Shown one piece after another: positions 33,600 to 39,319 of a stretch of DNA of 39,319 nt. The stretch is from NCBI GenBank assembly GCA_007134225.1, contig SLLE01000130.1, positions 1 to 39,319 of the forward strand. Direction: 5' to 3'. The translations under genes and the position numbers were made by a program. The DNA comes from Tindallia sp. (GTDB taxonomy: Bacteria > Bacillota > Clostridia > Peptostreptococcales > Tindalliaceae). How positions within the stretch are numbered: position 1 is the stretch's first letter; the number at the start of each line of letters is the position of its first letter. The notes below the pieces were generated by a model, which was not told where the DNA came from, searched no databases, and worked only from the letters and a program-made list of their open reading frames with translations.

Positions 33600-35357
33600 A
33601 TGAAAAAAACTAAAATTGTGTGTACTATTGGCCCAGCCAGTGAAAGCAAGGAAATTTTTACCGAACTGGTAGACAACGGATTAAACGTTGCCCGGCTCAA
33701 CTTTTCTCACGGGACTCATGAGGAACATCAGGCTCGCATCGACACCATCAAAGAAGTACGACGAAGGCTAAAGAAACCTATTGCCATCCTGTTAGACACC
33801 AAAGGTCCGGAAATTCGCACCGGAACTTTTCGAGATTCCGTTGTCAAGTTGGAAGAAGGCCAGGATTTCACCATCACTACCCGGGACGTGGAAGGAACCC
33901 AGGAAATTTGCAGCGTCAGTTATAAAGACCTGGCGCGGGACGTGAAGCCCGGTGACACCATCCTCATCGACGACGGACTGATAGCCCTCCGTGTCAAAGA
34001 AATCATAGACCAGACCGATATCCACTGCCGCGTGGAAAACGCCGGCGAAGTCAAAAATCATAAAGGCGTCAACGTCCCCGGCGTTAAGATCAATTTGCCG
34101 GCCATTACGCCAAAAGACAAAGATGACATTGAATTCGGTATTCGTAATGGCATCGACTTTATTGCCGCTTCCTTTGTCCGAAAAGCCGGTGACGTTCTGG
34201 CCATCCGGGAAATTCTGGAAGAAAACAATGCAGAAAAAATCAAGATCATTTCCAAAATAGAAAATCAGGAAGGCATGGATAACCTGGCAGACATCATTGA
34301 AGCCAGCGACGGTATCATGGTAGCCAGAGGCGACCTTGGCGTGGAAATACCCACAGAAGAAATCCCCATGGCACAAAAAGACATGATCCGAAAATGCAAT
34401 CGGGTGGGGAAACCCGTTATCACTGCCACCCAAATGCTGGACTCCATGATCCGAAACCCGAGACCTACCAGGGCTGAAGCCACGGATGTTGCCAACGCCA
34501 TCCTGGATGGAACTGATGCCATCATGCTCTCCGGCGAAACCGCAGCCGGCAAATACCCGGTGGAATCCGTCCGCATGATGACCCAAATCGCTCGGCGTAC
34601 AGAAGCATCCATCAACTACCGAGATCTAATGCGACAAAAAGCCAACGACAAAGAAACCAGCATCACCGATGCCATCAGCGAAGCCACCACGCACATCGCT
34701 ATGGACTTGGACGCTGCCGCCATTATCACCGCCACCTCTTCCGGGCACACCGCCCGAATGGTGTCGAAATTCCGACCTGCCCAATTGGTCATAGCTGCCA
34801 CCACAGATCGGCAAGTAACACGCCAACTTGCACTGAGCTGGGGCACCTATGCTGTCTTAACGGAATACCTGGAGTCAACGGATGACATCATTGACATTTC
34901 CATTGCCAAAGCATTGGAATACGATTTTATCCAGCTGGGCGATCTGGTGGTCATCACCGCCGGAGTCCCTGTCGGTGTTGCTGGTACCACCAACCTCATC
35001 AAAGCTCATATCGTAGGAGAAGTGCTCCTCAAAGGCACTGGTATTGGAAGCCAAAGTTATACCGGTACCGTTAAAGTGCTGATGGAAGACCCGGCCACCT
35101 GGGAGAAGCTGGAACCTGGAGACATACTTGTGAGCGAGTTCACAGATGCGGAAATGGTTCCAACCATGGAAAAAGCCGGTGCACTCATTGTGGAAGCCGG
35201 CGGTCTGACCAGCCATGCGGCTGTCATCGGATTAAATATTCATACCCCTACTGTGGTTGGAGCCCACAATGCCACCAAAATATTGAAAGACGGTGACCTT
35301 GTAACGGTGGATACGCCCCGGGGGCAGATCTACAGTGGAAAAACAAGAGTTCTGTAA
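33600..35357 (+). CDS. pyk: Pyruvate kinase with C-terminal PEP-utilising domain
   Basis: Makes pyruvate and ATP from PEP and ADP. The 585-residue product has the PK barrel (KIVCTIGPASES, ARLNFSHGTHEEH, LDTKGPEIRTG), the active-site signature IISKIENQEGMDN with its lysine, MVARGDLGVEIP, and TATQMLDSMI; the regulatory C domain follows. An extra ~110-residue tail carries the phosphohistidine-type swivelling domain with AGGLTSHAAVIG, as in Bacillus and clostridial pyruvate kinases. A bidirectional terminator follows the stop. Confidence 0.96.
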   Translation: MKKTKIVCTIGPASESKEIFTELVDNGLNVARLNFSHGTHEEHQARIDTIKEVRRRLKKPIAILLDTKGPEIRTGTFRDSVVKLEEGQDFTITTRDVEGTQEICSVSYKDLARDVKPGDTILIDDGLIALRVKEIIDQTDIHCRVENAGEVKNHKGVNVPGVKINLPAITPKDKDDIEFGIRNGIDFIAASFVRKAGDVLAIREILEENNAEKIKIISKIENQEGMDNLADIIEASDGIMVARGDLGVEIPTEEIPMAQKDMIRKCNRVGKPVITATQMLDSMIRNPRPTRAEATDVANAILDGTDAIMLSGETAAGKYPVESVRMMTQIARRTEASINYRDLMRQKANDKETSITDAISEATTHIAMDLDAAAIITATSSGHTARMVSKFRPAQLVIAATTDRQVTRQLALSWGTYAVLTEYLESTDDIIDISIAKALEYDFIQLGDLVVITAGVPVGVAGTTNLIKAHIVGEVLLKGTGIGSQSYTGTVKVLMEDPATWEKLEPGDILVSEFTDAEMVPTMEKAGALIVEAGGLTSHAAVIGLNIHTPTVVGAHNATKILKDGDLVTVDTPRGQIYSGKTRVL

Positions 35358-35394
35358 ATTATTTTTAACACTTTGTTAACATAACGGTAACACA

Positions 35395-35447
35395 AAAAAG
35401 GAGAAGAACGTGTTACAATGAATGTGTAATACATCCTCTCCCTTTTT
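35395..35447. terminator. Bidirectional terminator between pyk and the GerMN gene
   Basis: An A-run followed by GGAGA pairs with TCTCC followed by a T-run (one bulge), and an inner GTGTTACA/TGTAATAC stem extends the hairpin. T-runs occur in both directions, fitting two convergent genes. Confidence 0.7.
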
Positions 35448-35471
35448 TATGATACAGACATATTTGTCTGG

Positions 35472-35500
35472 AGAGCCTGCCCCGAGGTCGGCTCTTTTTT
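35472..35500 (+). terminator. Second terminator after pyk
   Basis: AGAGCC (35472-35477) pairs with GGCTCT (35490-35495), followed by TTTTTT. A separate perfect hairpin CAGACA-TATT-TGTCTG lies just before it at 35455-35470. Confidence 0.7.
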
Positions 35501-35527
35501 CTTGCCTTTTTGGTTAATTATCTTTGG

Positions 35528-36859
35528 TCAATTTTCCGGGTTTACATAAGCAGGTGCAGGAACTGGATTTATCGTATCCAAACCTTCGAATAATTCCACC
35601 TGATTACCATCCACCAAGAATTGAATTAAATCCACTTCCGGCAAAGATCCAGCCGTCAGCAGTATACTATCCAGCATTATCCTTCCACGAACCGGTGCTT
35701 CTTCGATGAATTCCATGAAGGCACTATTAAAATTCAACACCATCCTATTCTCCAACATTTCATGCTCCAGGAGCAGTACGTCTTCTGGCAATGTGGGTTG
35801 AAAGCGGTGGTTGTATTCATCCGTCTGACCTTCAAAGCGAAGTTTCTCCAGCAGGTTAGAAATATCTGTTGTGTCGGAATAAACAGGATATAGGAATGCC
35901 CTTCCTGCCCCGTTCACAAAAGATGAATAATAGGCAGGGCCTTCCGACGGATAGAATCGCTGGCTGGTGTCCAGCCCCAGGAAACCTTCTGCTAACACTT
36001 GATTGTCAAAATAAAACTGTACTTCCCGGACCTCCGGGATAAATCCAAGTGATTCTACCAAACTATAAGCTGCAGTTTTTGCAACGGCTTCATTCTCGTT
36101 GTACTCCCCCAGCTGACTGGACAGATACAAACTGGTGACGCCGCCGGACAGTTGAATACGTGGAACAGGTGGAATGGGTGAGCCGGGCACCAGTCCCAGG
36201 TCCTCAGCAGGTCCCTGTTCCAACTGCGTCACGGTTCCGCGAAGAGTGGTGTTCGTCTGAGGAACAAAGCGGGTAATGGGAATCAACTGTTCATAGGACT
36301 CCTCCGGAAAATGAAGTTGCAAAGGCGTCGTTTGGGGATTGGCTTCCCAGCGTGCCGCTTCGTAGGTCGTGATGGAAGAAAAAGCCAGCAGAATTTCCTG
36401 AGCTGGAATCAACGCATCCCCATTCGCCGCCAGAAAATGAACCTGCAGCGTGTATTCCCCGTCCGGAACCTGTAAGGTATCCAGGAGCACTTCAATGGTT
36501 CCATGCACATAAGAAGCTTCCTCCGTATCTTCAAAGTTGGCGGAAATCGTCAACTCTTCATCTGTAAACTGCTTCAGTGTCCTTTCACCATAAAGCAGCT
36601 CCACTTCCAAAAAATCACTGGAAGCAGGTCGTGAATTCTCTGCGACATAGGTCAGATCAATTTCATAATCCAGCCGATGATTCGTGGCACTGACTTCCTG
36701 GTGTTCCAGACTATACACCGGGGTTTCTTCCGTAAATTCGATGGGTTCTTCTGTTGTGAAATCCAAATCCAAGTCAATGCTATCCATATAAAGCGGGATG
36801 CCGGCCCCAACAAAGGCCAGGGCTAGGATCAGCAAAATCGTGGTCACTAATTTACGCAT
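35528..36859 (-). CDS. GerMN-domain membrane-anchored protein
   Basis: A 443-residue protein with an N-terminal membrane anchor (residues ~5-28) and no lipobox cysteine. The first ~200 exported residues are acidic and beta-rich, possibly an Ig/Gmad2-like region (DGEYTLQVHFLAANGDAL). Two GerMN-like domains follow: SLYLSSQLGEYNENEAVAKTAA...VQFYFDNQVLAEGFLGLD and VLNFNSAFMEFIEEAP...IQFLVDGNQVELFEGLD. GerMN domains occur in sporulation and germination proteins, but the precise role here is unknown. ATG 36859 is preferred; GTG 36868 is an in-frame alternative. It is convergent with pyk and divergent from the rlmD-type gene. Confidence 0.8.
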   Translation of the reverse strand: MRKLVTTILLILALAFVGAGIPLYMDSIDLDLDFTTEEPIEFTEETPVYSLEHQEVSATNHRLDYEIDLTYVAENSRPASSDFLEVELLYGERTLKQFTDEELTISANFEDTEEASYVHGTIEVLLDTLQVPDGEYTLQVHFLAANGDALIPAQEILLAFSSITTYEAARWEANPQTTPLQLHFPEESYEQLIPITRFVPQTNTTLRGTVTQLEQGPAEDLGLVPGSPIPPVPRIQLSGGVTSLYLSSQLGEYNENEAVAKTAAYSLVESLGFIPEVREVQFYFDNQVLAEGFLGLDTSQRFYPSEGPAYYSSFVNGAGRAFLYPVYSDTTDISNLLEKLRFEGQTDEYNHRFQPTLPEDVLLLEHEMLENRMVLNFNSAFMEFIEEAPVRGRIMLDSILLTAGSLPEVDLIQFLVDGNQVELFEGLDTINPVPAPAYVNPEN

Positions 36860-36908
36860 AGGAGTCACTCGCTTTCTGTCGTAGGTTTCTTGTTTAATAT
36901 CGTTAATT

Positions 36909-36922
36909 ATATGATATCATAT
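36909..36922. promoter_or_regulatory. 14-bp perfect palindrome in the divergent GerMN/rlmD spacer
   Basis: ATATGATATCATAT is symmetric and contains a TATGAT -10-like hexamer on each strand. It is about midway between the divergent genes and may serve both promoters; -35 matches are poor. Confidence 0.35.
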
Positions 36923-36993
36923 TGATGGGAACAAGCAACACTAGTCGATAATTTCATTCTAGCTAACAAGAAATGAGAAAGGATAGATACAAA

Positions 36994-38343
36994 ATGTTGA
37001 AGGAAAACGGGCACTATACCGTTATCATAGAAGATCTGACCCACCAGGGAGAAGGCGTGGGGAAAGTGGAAGGATTTCCCCTTTTTATCCCAGGAACCGT
37101 TCCGGGAGACATGGTAAAGGTTCAGGTTCGTAAACTGAGAAAGAACTTTGGGCTGGCGGATCTGATCCAAGTCCAGGAGCCATCTCCAGACCGGGTTAAT
37201 GCTGCATGCCAGCACCATAACCTTTGTGGCGGCTGCCAGACATTGACCCTTTGTTATGATGTGCAATTGGCGTTTAAGGAAAAGCAAGTAAAAGACGCAT
37301 TGAAGCGAATCGGAAAAATAGATACAGAAGTCAAACCGATCCTGGGAATGGAAGATCCCCTGCGATACCGCAACAAGGCCCAGTTTCCCATCGGTTATGC
37401 TCACGAAAAACTCTCCATTGGGTTTTATCAGCGTGGAAGCCACGACATCGTTGACATGGAAGACTGCAAAATTCAACATCCCTTCAATCAGGAAGTTATC
37501 CATGTCTTAAAAACCTATATAGAGGAAAGCGATGCTTCTATCTATGATGAAAAGACCGGAAAAGGCCTCCTGCGGCATTTAGTGACAAAAATTGGTTTCC
37601 AAAGCCGGGAGCAAATGATTATTCTGGTGGTCAATGGTCATCAGCTGCCGGAGGAAGAGTTACTGATCCACAGAATGACCCAGACATTTCCGAACCTGAA
37701 AAGCCTGTTGCTAAATACCAACCAGCGAAAAACCAACGTTATTATGGGACCGAAAAATCGGGTGTTGCACGGCCGTGATCATATCGTGGATACCCTTTGC
37801 GAACTGGAATTTCAAATCTCACCCCATGCTTTCTTCCAGGTAAACCCGGTGCAGACAGAAGTGCTTTACAACCAGGTTCTTAAGATGGCCGACCTGAAGG
37901 GGCACGAAACCGTTTTCGATGTATACTGCGGCATCGGTACCATTTCTTTGTTGTTGGCACAGGGTGCCGGCAAGGTGATTGGAATCGAAAATGTGGAAGC
38001 AGCAGTACAGGATGCCAGAATTAACGCGAAACGCAACAACATCATCAATGCAGAATTCCATGCCGCCAATGCTGAAGCCATGATGCCGGAGCTGGCCTCC
38101 CGGAAACACTTGCCGGAAGTCATCGTGGTGGACCCACCCCGGAAAGGCTGCGACGAAAAAGTTCTGGAGGCGATGGCAAGCCTTAACCCATCCAAAATCA
38201 TTTATGTCTCCTGCAATCCAGCAACCCTGGCCAGAGATCTGAATTATTTGGAGTTTAAGGGCTATCAAACAACAATGGTGCAGCCGGTAGACCTTTTTCC
38301 GAACACGATTCATACAGAATCAATTGCGCTGCTTACGAAGTAA
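36994..38343 (+). CDS. rlmD: 23S rRNA (uracil-C5)-methyltransferase, RlmD/RlmCD type
   Basis: A 449-residue TrmA/RumA-family enzyme. N-terminal TRAM domain (~1-60), [4Fe-4S] ligands C72, C78, C81 (CQHHNLCGGC) with a later Cys in MEDCKI, the SAM motif VFDVYCGIGTISLLLAQ, VDPPRKGCDEKV, and the catalytic nucleophile in YVSCNPATLARD. Members methylate U1939 and/or U747 of 23S rRNA; Bacillus RlmCD does both, so the exact sites are not fixed by sequence. ATG 36994 follows AAAGGAT by ~10 bases; ATG 36973 is a weaker alternative. Confidence 0.92.
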   Translation: MLKENGHYTVIIEDLTHQGEGVGKVEGFPLFIPGTVPGDMVKVQVRKLRKNFGLADLIQVQEPSPDRVNAACQHHNLCGGCQTLTLCYDVQLAFKEKQVKDALKRIGKIDTEVKPILGMEDPLRYRNKAQFPIGYAHEKLSIGFYQRGSHDIVDMEDCKIQHPFNQEVIHVLKTYIEESDASIYDEKTGKGLLRHLVTKIGFQSREQMIILVVNGHQLPEEELLIHRMTQTFPNLKSLLLNTNQRKTNVIMGPKNRVLHGRDHIVDTLCELEFQISPHAFFQVNPVQTEVLYNQVLKMADLKGHETVFDVYCGIGTISLLLAQGAGKVIGIENVEAAVQDARINAKRNNIINAEFHAANAEAMMPELASRKHLPEVIVVDPPRKGCDEKVLEAMASLNPSKIIYVSCNPATLARDLNYLEFKGYQTTMVQPVDLFPNTIHTESIALLTK

Positions 38344-38401
38344 GCGGAAGCAGGTCTCATAGTGAAGGACAAATTTGTTTGGTTGTGCATTCCGGGAGCA
38401 A

Positions 38402-38429
38402 TTGACAGGTGCGCCAATTGGGGTATAAT
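38402..38429 (+). promoter_or_regulatory. Strong promoter of the 52-aa gene
   Basis: Perfect TTGACA (38402-38407), 16 bases, perfect TATAAT (38424-38429); another TATAAT follows at 38435-38440. CAATTG occurs in and before the spacer. Confidence 0.8.
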
Positions 38430-38476
38430 GAAAGTATAATGCATGACATCAGCAATAAAGGAAAGAGGCGTAAACG

Positions 38477-38635
38477 ATGAACGATAAGACGATTGATCGA
38501 ATGAAAAAACTCATTGAAGAGAAAAAAAAGAAAAGTGCCCAGCAGGGTCAAACAAATAGTGCTTCCGACAAGATGGGAAGCGGATCCCACCGGGCCTTTA
38601 AGAGTAATAAGAGAGGCGGTTCCATTACCAAATAA
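38477..38635 (+). CDS. Small basic hypothetical protein (52 aa)
   Basis: A 52-residue peptide starting MNDKTIDRMKKLIEEKKKKSA, with a helical, Lys-rich N-terminal half and a C-terminal SHRAFKSNKRGGSITK tail. AAAGAGGCG lies 7 bases before ATG 38477, and a consensus promoter and a strong terminator bracket it as a monocistronic unit. I do not recognise the family; the charge pattern suggests nucleic-acid or ribosome association, which is inference only. Overlapping frame on the minus strand (38357-38590) has no such support. Confidence 0.65.
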   Translation: MNDKTIDRMKKLIEEKKKKSAQQGQTNSASDKMGSGSHRAFKSNKRGGSITK

Positions 38636-38696
38636 AGACGCACTCTCCAGCCTCGACGAACTCTGAGCGAGTACTCGTTTTGAAAATAGAATTCTG

Positions 38697-38738
38697 GAGA
38701 GAGCTGACTTTTAATATAAGTTGGTTCTCTCTTTTTTT
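38697..38738 (+). terminator. Terminator after the 52-aa gene
   Basis: GAGAGAGCTGACTT (38697-38710) and AAGTTGGTTCTCTC (38718-38731) form a continuous 14-bp stem with three G-U pairs around loop TTAATAT, followed by seven T. CTCTCCAG at 38643-38650 could pair with CTGGAGAG at 38694-38701 and compete with the 5' arm. Confidence 0.85.
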
Positions 38739-38762
38739 GTTACTGAGGTTTGGCATTTGGAG

Positions 38763-38790
38763 ATGATAATGTGGCAATAAGCCTTATCAT
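38763..38790. promoter_or_regulatory. Inverted repeat upstream of the LytTR regulator
   Basis: ATGATAA (38763-38769) and TTATCAT (38784-38790) form a perfect 7-bp arm with an inner GGC/GCC pairing, 18 bases before the response regulator ATG. It could be an operator or a 5'-UTR hairpin. Confidence 0.35.
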
Positions 38791-38808
38791 CGAAAAGAAG
38801 GTGAGTAT

Positions 38809-39319
38809 ATGATTCGCATTGCTATCTGTGACGACGATTTGCAAGAAATTGAACGCGCTCAAAGCCTTCTCACAAGGTATAAACAAGAGCATCCACACTA
38901 TGAAATAACAGTGGTTTCCTTTTCTGCGCCCTTCGAGTTGTTGTCTTACGTGGAGGAGAATGGAGGCGTTGAAATATTTCTGTTAGATGTTTACATGGAC
39001 GGTATGCTTGGCACAGAGGTAGCACGGGAACTGCGTCAGCTTGATGAGATGGGAGAAATTATATTTCTTACAACCTCCCGCGACCATGCCATGGATGCTT
39101 TTGAAGTGAATGCGGCTCAATACCTGACAAAACCCTATACAGAGAGCACTCTTTTTTCAGCTTTAGACAGAGTTTTAAAGCGATTAAAGGTGGAAAGGCG
39201 TCACATTATTACCCTAAAGACATCAGAGGGAATAGTACGTCTTTTTTCAAGAGATGTGGTCTTTACTGAATCTGGTAGAAACAATTACCAGATCCTTCAT
39301 ACCATTAAAGGGGAAAAAA
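38809..39319 (+). CDS. LytTR-family response regulator, 3' end cut by window
   Basis: 170 residues are visible. The receiver domain has the acidic pocket D8-D9-D10, phosphoacceptor D60 (IFLLDVYMDG), the Thr/Ser pair at 89-90 (LTTS) and K108 (YLTKPY). From about residue 133 a LytTR-type DNA-binding domain begins (IITLKTSEGIVRLFSRDVVFTESGRNNYQILH). Such AgrA/LytR-like regulators control quorum sensing, bacteriocin or surface functions with a cognate HPK10-type kinase, expected downstream outside the window. GAAGGTGAG precedes ATG 38809. Confidence 0.9.
   Translation, partial: MIRIAICDDDLQEIERAQSLLTRYKQEHPHYEITVVSFSAPFELLSYVEENGGVEIFLLDVYMDGMLGTEVARELRQLDEMGEIIFLTTSRDHAMDAFEVNAAQYLTKPYTESTLFSALDRVLKRLKVERRHIITLKTSEGIVRLFSRDVVFTESGRNNYQILHTIKGEK

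Noticed and set aside
33792-34586. 264-codon open frame on the minus strand inside pyk
   Set aside because: Shadow of the pyruvate kinase barrel; composition is unlike a real protein and several competing minus-strand frames overlap it.
35373-35397. Second Rex-like site (TTGTTAACATAACGGTAACACAA)
   Set aside because: Half-site spacing and sequence do not fit the 18-bp Rex consensus, and it lies downstream of pyk with no promoter or gene start next to it.
1-39319. CRISPR array, prophage, integrase, transposase gene or tRNA attachment site
   Set aside because: No regularly spaced repeats, phage genes, transposase domains or tRNA-like cloverleaf were recognised anywhere in the window.

Overview
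This window looks like chromosome from an anaerobic, spore-forming-lineage Clostridia bacterium (Firmicutes). The evidence is the gene order murB-rapZ-yvcK-whiA followed by dnaE-pfkA-pyk, AGGAGG-type ribosome binding sites, a GerMN-domain protein, HPr kinase, an Rnf subunit, a bifurcating [FeFe]-hydrogenase and a selenocysteine formate dehydrogenase. An alkaliphilic/acetogenic or amino-acid-fermenting clostridium would fit; genus is not determinable by eye. No tRNA, rRNA, CRISPR array or transposase gene was seen.

Layout. (1) 1-3900: 3' end of an rnfD-type gene, a terminator, a REP-like hairpin, uvrC with a translationally coupled PspC-domain peptide, then hprK. (2) 3934-4161: a strong extended -10 promoter drives a ~190-nt structured RNA with its own terminator, a probable 6S RNA. 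(3) 4214-9803: [FeFe]-hydrogenase maturation locus: aspartase-like lyase, hydF, a convergent ACT-like TM1266-type regulator on the minus strand, hydG, hydE. (4) 9818-14086: a Rex-type operator overlapping a near-consensus promoter, then hndABCD, encoding a bifurcating NAD(P)-linked [FeFe]-hydrogenase; then a small membrane protein. (5) 14899-21739: a parallel operon in which the same NuoE/NuoF-type diaphorase is attached to a formate dehydrogenase catalytic subunit with an in-frame UGA (selenocysteine 349) and a SECIS-like hairpin, followed by fdhD and a rubrerythrin-like protein. (6) 21811-23406: a Moco/Tuco-riboswitch-like leader with terminator/antiterminator, moaA and a divergent MOSC protein, supplying pterin cofactor. 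(7) 23393-35357: the conserved murB-rapZ-yvcK-nudix-whiA block, a yqeB-like gene, dnaE, pfkA, pyk. (8) 35395-39319: bidirectional terminator, GerMN protein (minus), rlmD-type methyltransferase, a 52-aa basic peptide and a LytTR response regulator cut by the window end.

Functionally the centre of the window is an H2/formate redox hub: HydEFG build the H-cluster for HndD; HndABC and the paralogous formate dehydrogenase subunits link NAD(P)H and ferredoxin to H2 and to CO2/formate; FdhD, MoaA and the selenocysteine machinery (not in the window) mature the formate dehydrogenase; Rex (not in the window) would tie hydrogenase expression to the NADH/NAD+ ratio. All functional statements are by sequence recognition only; no searches were run.
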